From NCBI GenBank assembly GCA_024222455.1, contig JAAEPD010000506.1, positions 1 to 32,157 on the forward strand: a stretch of DNA of 32,157 nt, in the 5' to 3' direction. Of this stretch, positions 7,775 to 15,669 are shown piece after piece. The stretch is from Aureispira sp. (GTDB taxonomy: Bacteria > Bacteroidota > Bacteroidia > Chitinophagales > Saprospiraceae). The notes under the pieces were generated by a model, which was not told the DNA's origin, did no database searches, and saw only the letters and a list, made by a program, of their open reading frames with translations. Made by a program: the position numbers and the translations under genes. Each line of letters opens with the position of its first letter. The stretch's first letter is position 1.

Positions 7775-9568
7775 ATGACTATTTCTAAACTGATCAAAAT
7801 TGTATTCCTGCTTACAGCACTTATGTGTTCTATCACATTAGTACAAGGTCAATCTTCTTTGATCAAAGGTCATGTATACCAAGAGATTGATACTAATTGT
7901 CAAAAGGATTTTTGGGAAACAACAACCTTAAGTAATGTAATTATTAAGGCAGAAAAAGGTAGTTGGGTCAACTACACTACCACAGATGTAAGTGGCTATT
8001 ATGAACTACCTGTAGACACTGGCACTTACTATGTAAGCATGATTCCACCTAGTCCTTATTGGTTAGCTTGCAATGATTCTGCAATTGTTAGTTTTTCTAC
8101 AGCTGGTACTACTACTCATAATTTAGGTAGTTGGGCTTATACTTGTCCGTTGTTGCATGTAGGTGTTTCTACACCTGTTTTGCAACCTTGCCAACCTAGC
8201 ACTTATACAGTTAGTTATTGCAATATTGGGACAGGTAATGCTGCAGGTGCTTATGTAGATGTGCAGTTAGATAGTTTCTTAACTTTGGATAGTGCCTCTG
8301 CACCACTACTTGGACAGTTGGGCTACAAACTCTATCGATTTGATGTAGGTAATGTTCCCTTTAATACTTGCGGAAATTTTGATGTACATACCACATTAGA
8401 TTGTGGTACTATACTCACAGGACAAACGCACTGTGTCTCTGCTCATATCTTTCCCGACACGCTCTGCATACCAGGAACAAATGCCATTTGGGATCAATCT
8501 GATATAAAAATAACAGTAGAATGCAATATAGATTCTATTAAATTCCACTTAGAGAATATTGGAACAGGTAATATGAGTACGCAAAGGGCTTATTTTGTAG
8601 CAGAGGATGAAATCATGCTCAAAACAGGTACTTACCAACTCAATTCTGGGCAAATAGAAACGTTGGCCGTTCCTGTGAATGGACTAACCTATCATATGCA
8701 AGCACAGCAAGACCCTGCACACCCTTTGCGCCCATTTGTATCCGTAGGATTTGAGGGATGTGGAGCAGTTGCAGACACCACAGGTATACTCCTACAATAT
8801 CCTTTAGAGAACTATCTTCCTGCATTTGATTATGATTGTCAACAAAACCTCAGTCAGTTGCCTGAGACAAGCACCACAGGTTATCCTATTGGTTATGGTT
8901 CTAATCATTATATCCCTAGTACGCAACCTTTAGAATATCATATACAATTTCAAAACAGAGGGTTGGGAATCTCTAATAATGTATTGATTGTAGATACCTT
9001 ATCTGAACACTTAGACATCAGCAGCTTACAAATAATGAGCTGTAGTCATGACTATACTTGGACGCTAGAGGACAATGTGCTTAAAATTCAATTCAACAAT
9101 ATTCTACTACCAACTTATACTATAGACAACCATAAATCGCAAGGTTTTGCTCGATTTTATATTCTGCAAAAACCTGGAAATATAGATGGTACTATTATAG
9201 AAAATAATGCTCAAGTCTATTTTGATGGGCAAGGACAAACAACCAATACAACCACACACGAAATAAAAGGCGATGCCTATACAAGTATTATAACACATAC
9301 TGTATTCGAAAAAACGATAGAACAAGCATCTATACAGATATTCCCTAACCCAGTCCATAGGCAGGCAACTGTTCGTATAGAGCCAAAAGAACCTGCAAAC
9401 AGTATTTTATTTAGATTATGGAACAGTCAAGGACAATTGGTTTATAGCAAAGCCAGTCAGACATCGCAATTTGAAATATATCCAAACTCATTAACTAGTG
9501 GTGTGTATTTTTACACCATAGAAATAGATGGTAAACCTGCTCAAACTGGGCAATTAATCGCCAAATAA
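7775..9568 (+). CDS. T9SS-sorted surface protein with Cna-B-like and DUF11-like domains
   Basis: This is a 597-residue secreted protein. An N-terminal signal peptide (LIKIVFLLTALMCSITLVQG, cleavage near VQGQ) is followed by a carboxypeptidase-regulatory/Cna-B-like sandwich (IKGHVYQEIDTNC ... DVSGYYELPVDTGTYYV). Cys-containing beta repeats fill the middle. A conserved-repeat domain typical of Bacteroidota surface proteins runs from about 375 to 495 (LEYHIQFQNRG, NAQVYFDGQ, TTNTTTHEI). The last 80 residues are a T9SS type A sorting domain (IFPNPVHRQATVRI ... LTSGVYFYTIEIDG). It should be exported across the outer membrane and anchored or released at the surface. An adhesin or matrix role is inferred. 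The next gene starts 24 nt downstream. Confidence 0.9.
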   Translation: MTISKLIKIVFLLTALMCSITLVQGQSSLIKGHVYQEIDTNCQKDFWETTTLSNVIIKAEKGSWVNYTTTDVSGYYELPVDTGTYYVSMIPPSPYWLACNDSAIVSFSTAGTTTHNLGSWAYTCPLLHVGVSTPVLQPCQPSTYTVSYCNIGTGNAAGAYVDVQLDSFLTLDSASAPLLGQLGYKLYRFDVGNVPFNTCGNFDVHTTLDCGTILTGQTHCVSAHIFPDTLCIPGTNAIWDQSDIKITVECNIDSIKFHLENIGTGNMSTQRAYFVAEDEIMLKTGTYQLNSGQIETLAVPVNGLTYHMQAQQDPAHPLRPFVSVGFEGCGAVADTTGILLQYPLENYLPAFDYDCQQNLSQLPETSTTGYPIGYGSNHYIPSTQPLEYHIQFQNRGLGISNNVLIVDTLSEHLDISSLQIMSCSHDYTWTLEDNVLKIQFNNILLPTYTIDNHKSQGFARFYILQKPGNIDGTIIENNAQVYFDGQGQTTNTTTHEIKGDAYTSIITHTVFEKTIEQASIQIFPNPVHRQATVRIEPKEPANSILFRLWNSQGQLVYSKASQTSQFEIYPNSLTSGVYFYTIEIDGKPAQTGQLIAK

Positions 9569-9592
9569 TTTCACTTATAAACAGCTTTTATC

Positions 9593-10534
9593 ATGAAGAA
9601 ATATTTGTTTTTTTTGTTGACCATAACGGTACTTGTATCAAGTTGTGTCAAAGATGAAGATAAAGACAAGAATGATGACAATACGACAGCAACAACAGCT
9701 AAACTCAAATTCAAATTCAAATTTGATCCAAACCAAGAACGTTTAGACAATTTTGGTCAACCATCTACTATTCCTGCAGGCAATGCTGCCCAAACACCTG
9801 ATTTTAGAGGCTTAAGTGCTCATTTTATAGAATTGGTAAAAGATGAATTTGTCCCTGTTCAAACTGGTGAAATGGTTTATAAAGGTGCAGAAACAACTGT
9901 AGGAGGCGATAAGGCTATTGATTTTGAGCAAGCTGTAGTTGAAGATGAAAACATTGTTTTTTTGGAAGTTCCTATCAAAGATATTACTCCAGGCACTTAT
10001 AAGCACATTCGAGTATCAGTCACATATCAGCAGTTAGATATTAAATATGATGTCATTAATATTCCTGGCCTTTCTCAAAGTTTATCAGATGAATCTGGCC
10101 GTATGGATGTATTTGTAGGATTCAATACTTACCTAAAAGAGGTAACTCCTATTCAAAAAACAGAAACCATAAATGCCAACAAAAAGCAAGGCTTCTGGGC
10201 ATTCGAAACTGACCTGAAATCACCTTACAACAACTACAATACACTAAGTAGTGGTCAAGCACCTGTAGGAGCTACTACTGTAGTCAATCCTTTTGCCAAT
10301 ACAGCTCCCATCACGGAGGGTTCATGCTTAGTTTCTGGAAGTTTTGACAACGCACTCAACATCACAGGCAATGAGACTGAAGATATAGAAGTTACTCTTT
10401 CCTTTTCTATCAACAATAGTGTAGAATGGAAGGATACAAACGGTAATGGAAAAATGGATGTAGATGTAGGCAACAACTCTGTAGAAACTATGGTAGATAT
10501 GGGCTTACGAGGACTAAAAGCTTTTGTGAATTAA
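9593..10534 (+). CDS. Lipoprotein of unknown function
   Basis: This 313-residue lipoprotein has a clear lipobox: MKKYLFFLLTITVLVSSC, with acylated Cys at 18 followed by an acidic KDEDKDKNDDN segment. The mature part is beta-rich (AKLKFKFKFDPNQERLDNFG, PAGNAAQTPDF, FVGFNTYL). Near the C-terminus WKDTNGNGKMDVD resembles a calcium-binding dockerin/EF-hand loop. The FDPNQERLDNFG and AHFIEL segments faintly recall MbnP-like domains of metal-associated lipoproteins, but I cannot confirm that. It lies 24 nt after the T9SS protein gene and is probably co-transcribed with it. A strong hairpin follows the gene. Likely location is the outer membrane. Confidence 0.85.
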   Translation: MKKYLFFLLTITVLVSSCVKDEDKDKNDDNTTATTAKLKFKFKFDPNQERLDNFGQPSTIPAGNAAQTPDFRGLSAHFIELVKDEFVPVQTGEMVYKGAETTVGGDKAIDFEQAVVEDENIVFLEVPIKDITPGTYKHIRVSVTYQQLDIKYDVINIPGLSQSLSDESGRMDVFVGFNTYLKEVTPIQKTETINANKKQGFWAFETDLKSPYNNYNTLSSGQAPVGATTVVNPFANTAPITEGSCLVSGSFDNALNITGNETEDIEVTLSFSINNSVEWKDTNGNGKMDVDVGNNSVETMVDMGLRGLKAFVN

Positions 10535-10590
10535 GCTTTAGCAATTATAAATTAGAGAGAACTCCCAGCATATTTTTTAATGCTTCTTAT

Positions 10591-10650
10591 TAAGAATAGT
10601 TTGTTGTTTTTTGAATTTTCTGCTAAAATTCAAAAAAGCATCAATTCTTA
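10591..10650 (+). terminator. Long AT-rich stem-loop, probable terminator
   Basis: TTTTTTGAATTTT (10607-10619) pairs perfectly with AAAATTCAAAAAA (10625-10637) around the loop CTGCT. An outer pair, TAAGAAT (10591-10597) and ATTCTTA (10644-10650), extends the structure. It lies 56 nt after the lipoprotein stop and before the next signal-peptide gene, so it most likely ends the upstream two-gene transcript. Confidence 0.55.
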
Positions 10651-10756
10651 GTTCTTGATAATCAAGCTATTATTAACTTTAGTTTCAAGAGCATTTAGTG
10701 CTAATTATCAATCACTTACGAAGACTCAACAAACTATAGTATTAAACAACATTATT

Positions 10757-12082
10757 ATGAAGACATTATTGGGAATAATTATTAGTGTATTTTGTTTTTT
10801 TAATGCCTTTGGGCAATACACCTCTGTCAACAATGGAAACTGGACCAACCCTCTAACCTGGTCTCCCACAGGCGTTGCAGGTATCCCCTTGCCAGGTAGT
10901 ACCGTTACAATCAATCATAATGTAACTCTTAACACTCCTTTTGCTTATACTAATGGTTCTATTACCATTAGCACCAATGGGAGTTTGGTACATGATGCAG
11001 CTGGTCGAGATATATCAGTAAGTGGTACAGGTACATTGACTAATAATGGGACACTAGAGTTCCGCTATTTATTACTAAATAACACTAGTGTTTTTACCAA
11101 TTCAGGCACAGCTAATATAGCATCGTTTGCTAATTACGCGACTATCAATAACTCTGGAAATTTGCAACAATTGGATAGTTTGTATAATGATGGTACACTT
11201 ACCAACACTGGACTTATTCGTACAGCTACATTCTACAATAATAATATACTCAACAACTATAGTGAACTACGTGGGCTAACTACCACAATTGATAGCATAA
11301 CCAATGCAGGAACAATGCTCAATGATGTGAATGCAATAGTAGTTGCAGATAGTGCTCTAAACTTAGGTACTTTCACTAATAATGGGATTTTAGACTTTAG
11401 TAGATATACCAATCAAGGTACTTTTACCAACAACAACTACCTTAGTTTTTATGATATGCTCAACTGGGGAACACTAATCAATACAGATTCTATTATTGGA
11501 AGCCATAGTGTTTGGAATATGACCTCTTTTGATAATCAAAGTACAGGTTATATCTATTTAGCCAAGAGTTTTTTGAATGGTGATGCTTCACTAGGTACCA
11601 ATGCTGTATTTATAGCTAACGGAACCTTTGAACTGGGAGATAGTTGGTACAATACAGATAGCACAAAAGGAACTACAGGTAGTATAACAATGCAAGATAG
11701 TTCTGTTAACACAGGAGTAATGTCAGGCAGTTTTGATTTTTGTGATTATACTCCTCCACCATCCTCTCCTTATGTAGATTTTAATTTAGGTACAATATCT
11801 CCATCAGTTACCTTTTGTGTGCTTTCAGGAGTAGAAGATGTACAACAAATATCAGCTGTTAATATCTACCCAAATCCAACTACAGGACTCTTAAATTTAG
11901 AAGGGATAGAAGAAGAAAGTCAAGTGCAAGTTTTCAATGCTCAAGGGCAACTATTAGAAGCCAAAACTATTTTGCCCAACACACTACAACAAATAGATCT
12001 CAATAGGTTTTCTACAGGGGTTTATTGGATAAATTTAAGCTCAAAATCAACTCAACAAACTATCAAAATCTTAAAACAATAA
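10757..12082 (+). CDS. T9SS-sorted beta-helix-like surface protein
   Basis: This is a 441-residue secreted protein. I start at ATG 10757 because a clean signal peptide begins there (MKTLLGIIISVFCFFNAFGQ). The reading frame runs 34 codons further upstream, but those residues do not look like a leader. The mature N-terminus (GNWTNPLTWSPTG ... PGSTVTINHNVTLN) is the opening seen in G8-like/bacterial parallel-helix surface proteins. It is followed by irregular repeats of about 17-20 residues built on TNNGT, TNSGT and NNSGN motifs, consistent with a stacked beta-helix. The end is a T9SS sorting domain (NIYPNPTTGLLNLEGI ... FSTGVYWINLSS). Probable adhesin or matrix protein. The next gene starts one base after its stop codon. 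Confidence 0.87.
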   Translation: MKTLLGIIISVFCFFNAFGQYTSVNNGNWTNPLTWSPTGVAGIPLPGSTVTINHNVTLNTPFAYTNGSITISTNGSLVHDAAGRDISVSGTGTLTNNGTLEFRYLLLNNTSVFTNSGTANIASFANYATINNSGNLQQLDSLYNDGTLTNTGLIRTATFYNNNILNNYSELRGLTTTIDSITNAGTMLNDVNAIVVADSALNLGTFTNNGILDFSRYTNQGTFTNNNYLSFYDMLNWGTLINTDSIIGSHSVWNMTSFDNQSTGYIYLAKSFLNGDASLGTNAVFIANGTFELGDSWYNTDSTKGTTGSITMQDSSVNTGVMSGSFDFCDYTPPPSSPYVDFNLGTISPSVTFCVLSGVEDVQQISAVNIYPNPTTGLLNLEGIEEESQVQVFNAQGQLLEAKTILPNTLQQIDLNRFSTGVYWINLSSKSTQQTIKILKQ

Positions 12083-12083
12083 A

Positions 12084-13673
12084 ATGCATAGGCAGATTAA
12101 GTTCATAGGACTAAGCCTACTGATGTTCATCAATGCTTTATCCTTTGGTCAAAACAATACATTATCAGTTGTAGAGATTGAGCAAAATGCTATTCATTTT
12201 TCTTGGCAAGACTTAGAGCCATCTATGGTAGAGTTAGAGTATGGATTAAGCCCAAAATTAGAGTTGGGCTTAGTTGAGGGCTTGTCTTTAACTAACCTTG
12301 AGGATGCTAGTTTTTACTATGTAAAAGCCAAAAGTAAAGAGCCCCAATCAAGGCAAGAATCAGAGATTCAATTGTTCTCAACTGCATCCAATTCTTCTGG
12401 GAAGATAACTGTTTATTTTAACCAACCTGTTAATAACAGTGCATCAACTCTAGCAGATGCATTATACAGACCTGCATTTGAAGATAGTCTTATTGCTTAT
12501 ATCAATCGTACTCAATACACCTTGGATGTTTGTAATTACAATACAGGAAGTTTGCCTATTGTCAATGCCATTAACGCTGCAAAAACAAGGGGCGTTGTTG
12601 TTCGGTATATAGCTGCAGATAACACACTAACCAACAATGACGAATTGGCAAATCTTTCTTCGACTATTCCTATGATACAGAGACCTTCGGATGGAGAAGT
12701 AATGCACAATAAATTTTTGATTATAGATGTTGCAGATTCCTTGCGTTCTAATCTAATAACAGGTTCAGTAAATCATACTAACAACAGTTGTCATCAAGAC
12801 TATAACAACCTTGTTATTATTCAAGACCAAGCATTAGCCTTAGCTTATGAGCTAGAATTTGAAGAGATGTGGGGAAGTGCGGGGAATACACCTAATCTGA
12901 CAAATGCAAAATTTGGCAATGCAAAAACAGATAACACACCACATTCCTTCTCTATTGGAGGGGTGCCTGTTCAGCTTTATTTTTCGCCATCAGATGGTAC
13001 TACAGCTCAGATAGAGAGTGCGATACTCTCTGCAAATACAGACATGCAGTTTGCGCTGCTGACCTTTATAAATAATGACTTAGGTGATGCTGTAGAAACC
13101 ATACACAATTCGGGCGTTGACGTAAAGGGGATTATTGAGAACATATACTATTTTGGATCAGAGTATAATGGCCTGAAGAATGCAGGAGTTGATGTTCACT
13201 CTCATTTTTCAAAACCCCACTTTCTTCATCATAAATATGGAATAGTTGACGCCAACAATAGTTTGAGTGATCCGCTTGTAATTACAGGATCTCACAATTG
13301 GACAAACTCTGCCGAAAATGATTATGACGAAAATACACTAATCATACATGATGCAGTCATTGCGAATATGTATTATGAAGAATTTATGGCACGTTATGCC
13401 CAAATCACAAATACTACTAGAATTGAAGGTCAAGAGCAAACTCAAGTTCGAGTTTTCCCAAATCCTATTGTAAATACTCTGAATATTGAATCAAAATCCC
13501 CCATTAAGGATATAAAGATCATTAATTCCTTGGGACAATCAGTTTACATTGCAACTAGTTTAAACCACAAAAATTTAGAAATAGACTTAAGTTTTCTATC
13601 TAGTGGCCTTTTCTATCTAGCAATAGAATTAGATAAAACAACAATAATCCATAAGATAAATACCTTGAAATAA
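12084..13673 (+). CDS. Secreted phospholipase D-family (HKD) protein with T9SS sorting domain
   Basis: This 529-residue enzyme-like protein has a signal peptide (MHRQIKFIGLSLLMFINALSFGQ), a fibronectin-III-like segment (about 25-100), and two phospholipase D repeats. Both catalytic HxKx4D motifs are intact: HNKFLIID at 208-215 and HHKYGIVD at 382-389. Each is followed by the usual GS/N element (TGSVNHTNNS, TGSHNWTNSAENDYDENT). A T9SS C-terminal domain (VFPNPIVNTLNIES ... LSSGLFYLAIELD) ends it. The family cuts phosphodiester bonds in phospholipids or DNA, and some members are nucleases such as Nuc. With one HKD per half, a single chain would form the active site. Substrate is unknown, but export makes environmental DNA, host or prey lipid, or matrix DNA plausible. 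It is tightly coupled to the preceding surface-protein gene. Confidence 0.9.
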   Translation: MHRQIKFIGLSLLMFINALSFGQNNTLSVVEIEQNAIHFSWQDLEPSMVELEYGLSPKLELGLVEGLSLTNLEDASFYYVKAKSKEPQSRQESEIQLFSTASNSSGKITVYFNQPVNNSASTLADALYRPAFEDSLIAYINRTQYTLDVCNYNTGSLPIVNAINAAKTRGVVVRYIAADNTLTNNDELANLSSTIPMIQRPSDGEVMHNKFLIIDVADSLRSNLITGSVNHTNNSCHQDYNNLVIIQDQALALAYELEFEEMWGSAGNTPNLTNAKFGNAKTDNTPHSFSIGGVPVQLYFSPSDGTTAQIESAILSANTDMQFALLTFINNDLGDAVETIHNSGVDVKGIIENIYYFGSEYNGLKNAGVDVHSHFSKPHFLHHKYGIVDANNSLSDPLVITGSHNWTNSAENDYDENTLIIHDAVIANMYYEEFMARYAQITNTTRIEGQEQTQVRVFPNPIVNTLNIESKSPIKDIKIINSLGQSVYIATSLNHKNLEIDLSFLSSGLFYLAIELDKTTIIHKINTLK

Positions 13674-13696
13674 TTCAAGAATAAACAAGTATTGAT

Positions 13697-14344
13697 ATGA
13701 AACAAATCAAGCTAATCCTAGTATTTCTACTATTCTATACATTCGGGTATAGTCAGCAGCCTCTCAAGATGCGAGGGAATGCAAGTGGTTTATTTTCTTT
13801 GGGAATGCGTAGTACCTTGAGTCTGTTCAACAATCACAATTGGAATAGTGTCGGTATAGGCACTGGAGGTCAATTTCGTTTACAGTTTTTTGATCAAGTC
13901 AATAGTGAATGGTACTTGGATTATACTACCAATGATATAGAGGGGAAGGCACATAGAGATGATATGCATATAGGTTGGTCGGTATTCTTTTATCCTGTAC
14001 CTGGAAATATTGACTTTAGTAAGGTGGTCAAACCTTTTATAGAAACCGGACATTGTTTTGATTTTTCATGGCTAGCAGAAAACCAAAACCCTCAAAACAA
14101 GATGTTCAATTTCACTTCTGCTATTCAATTGGGTTTAGGCACTCATTTCAACCTAACTCAACGATTTGACCTGACGCTAAAAACGCAATATATGATGCAT
14201 TTAGGTGGCGATTTGCATGCTCATCTAGAAGGGGATGAAGTACATATAGAGCGTCATAAAGGTTTTTCAGCAGAGGGGCACTTATTCATTACAGTCAGTG
14301 CCAATTACAAAATCGCAGACCTCTGGGGCAAGCGCAACAAATAA
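13697..14344 (+). CDS. Small outer-membrane beta-barrel protein
   Basis: This 215-residue protein has a signal peptide (MKQIKLILVFLLFYTFGYSQ). The rest alternates polar and hydrophobic residues with aromatic belts, for example FRLQFFDQVNSEWYLDYTT, MHIGWSVFFYPV, FDLTLKTQYMMHLGGDLHAHL and LFITVSANYKI, as in 8-stranded OmpW/OmpX-like barrels of Bacteroidota. A histidine-rich stretch (HLGGDLHAHLEGDEVHIERH) lies near the C-terminus and could bind metal or sit in an extracellular loop. It follows the PLD-like gene by 23 nt and precedes a second barrel by 31 nt, so all four likely share a transcript. Function is unknown. Confidence 0.82.
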   Translation: MKQIKLILVFLLFYTFGYSQQPLKMRGNASGLFSLGMRSTLSLFNNHNWNSVGIGTGGQFRLQFFDQVNSEWYLDYTTNDIEGKAHRDDMHIGWSVFFYPVPGNIDFSKVVKPFIETGHCFDFSWLAENQNPQNKMFNFTSAIQLGLGTHFNLTQRFDLTLKTQYMMHLGGDLHAHLEGDEVHIERHKGFSAEGHLFITVSANYKIADLWGKRNK

Positions 14345-14375
14345 TCTATTATTTACGATATACATTTAAGAGAAT

Positions 14376-14945
14376 ATGTCTTCTATACATAAAATATTAA
14401 TGGTTGGTTTTCTTATGGTTTTTAGCAACTTAGGCAAAGCACAAGATAAGCCTATAGTTCGCCCTGGCTTACTCAAAGCTACTGCTAATATTGGAGCAGG
14501 AGTACTCCTGAAGCCAACAGCTATGACTCTCTATATCAATGGTGATTTAGAAGGTTATATTAGTAAAAGAGTTTCCCTTCGTGGCGATTTTAGTTACTAC
14601 TTTGGCACTCAAAAAAAGGACAAAATATTGAAGATGAATCATTCTCTATTTTTTGGGTTTTCTTATCATTTCCCAAAGGGTAAATTTGATCCATTTATAG
14701 GCTTTCAACCTGGGATGAGCTTCGTTCAAGGGTGGGTAGATGACAATACTCCTGCCAAGATAAAAGCTGTTCCTGTAGCTTCTGTGTTGGGTGGTTTTCA
14801 CTACTATGTAGCTAAATATTTCAATTTTTACTTAGCCGTTAGATATGTCGGTGGTCGCTATATCGCCAATACAGAAATGCCAACTTCCTTACATGAATTC
14901 AGGTTTATGTTAGGTTTAGGTTTCAATCTTAATCTTATTAAATAA
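14376..14945 (+). CDS. Small outer-membrane beta-barrel protein
   Basis: This 189-residue protein has a signal peptide (ILMVGFLMVFSNLGKAQ, cleavage near KAQD). It shows repeated amphipathic beta strands: SLRGDFSYYFGT, SLFFGFSYHF, FDPFIGFQPGMSF, FNFYLAVRYVGGRY, and a final strand FRFMLGLGFNLNLIK ending in a hydrophobic hairpin typical of outer-membrane proteins. It resembles OmpA/OmpX-like barrel domains without a peptidoglycan-binding tail. Last gene of the surface-protein block, it ends 26 nt before a terminator hairpin. Confidence 0.82.
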   Translation: MSSIHKILMVGFLMVFSNLGKAQDKPIVRPGLLKATANIGAGVLLKPTAMTLYINGDLEGYISKRVSLRGDFSYYFGTQKKDKILKMNHSLFFGFSYHFPKGKFDPFIGFQPGMSFVQGWVDDNTPAKIKAVPVASVLGGFHYYVAKYFNFYLAVRYVGGRYIANTEMPTSLHEFRFMLGLGFNLNLIK

Positions 14946-14970
14946 TTTTTATAACATGAAGTTGTTCGCT

Positions 14971-15000
14971 GCCTGCCCTATAGGGTAGGCTTTTTATTTT
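14971..15000. terminator. Bidirectional terminator between convergent genes
   Basis: GCCTGCCC (14971-14978) pairs with GGGTAGGC (14983-14990) around TATA with one G-U pair, and TTTTTATTTT follows on the plus strand. This is a good intrinsic terminator for the plus-strand block. The minus-strand methyltransferase stop codon (14978-14980) lies inside the stem, so the same hairpin encodes that protein's final residues. Confidence 0.75.
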
Positions 15001-15667
15001 TTAGTTCAAAGATGAAATTGGTCTCTCCCCATACTTTTTCTTCATGTACTAATTTCCAATCAAAACTAGCCTCAGTTTTAGATATTTCTTGCATTCGGTC
15101 GATAGCACAATCATCCGAAAGGATCATATACACCACAGAATTCTCCGCTAAATATGCTGGCATATCAGCAAAAAGTCGATGAAAATATTCAAAATTTTCT
15201 CCACAAAAAAAGGCTTTCTCTCGGTCTGAGTTAGCTACTTGTGGAAAGTAAGGAGGATTAATAATAATATAGTCAAAGGTCTGTGAGGATATTGCATTAA
15301 ACAAATCAGATTCAATAATATCCAACGATAGACTATTGGTAATTTTGCTCTCTTTCATAGACTCTACAGCAACAGGATTTATATCCGAAGCTAAGACCTT
15401 AGCTCCTGCTCTGTTGGCAGCAGCAGCAATCAGCCCACTTCCCGCTCCCAACTCTAATAGTTTTTTATCCTTTAGGTCTAATTCTAATACAAATCGAACT
15501 AAAATTTTGGTGCTAAACAGCAAACCAGGATGAAAAACAGATGGAGCGACCTTTATTTTCAAGCCCTCATAATGATACCATCTATTTTTGGACAAATACC
15601 ACTTGTATATTCGCCAAAGAATAGGATTTGTTAACCTTCTGATATATCTACGCAATTTATCTATCAT
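14978..15667 (-). CDS. Class I SAM-dependent methyltransferase (HemK/MTS-like)
   Basis: This 229-residue methyltransferase has motif I LLELGAGSGLIAAAA, the acidic motif II VLASDINPVAV and the catalytic IIINPPYFP (NPPY) motif. The NPPY motif is typical of enzymes that methylate the amide or exocyclic nitrogen of Gln, adenine or guanine (HemK/PrmC, RsmC, TrmN6 types). It is shorter than PrmC and lacks PrmC's helical N-domain. The first 25 residues are Arg/Trp/Tyr-rich. The upstream cobalamin radical SAM gene ends only 2 nt before its start, so they form one transcript and may act on one substrate. A small-molecule or RNA target is equally possible. Its C-terminus overlaps the terminator hairpin. 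Confidence 0.85.
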   Translation of the reverse strand: MIDKLRRYIRRLTNPILWRIYKWYLSKNRWYHYEGLKIKVAPSVFHPGLLFSTKILVRFVLELDLKDKKLLELGAGSGLIAAAANRAGAKVLASDINPVAVESMKESKITNSLSLDIIESDLFNAISSQTFDYIIINPPYFPQVANSDREKAFFCGENFEYFHRLFADMPAYLAENSVVYMILSDDCAIDRMQEISKTEASFDWKLVHEEKVWGETNFIFELKNKKPTL

Positions 15668-15669
15668 CC

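Noticed and set aside
10655-10756. Upstream extension of the beta-helix surface protein
   Set aside because: The 34 extra residues precede a clean signal peptide starting at 10757 and are not leader-like; they lie in the probable promoter region.
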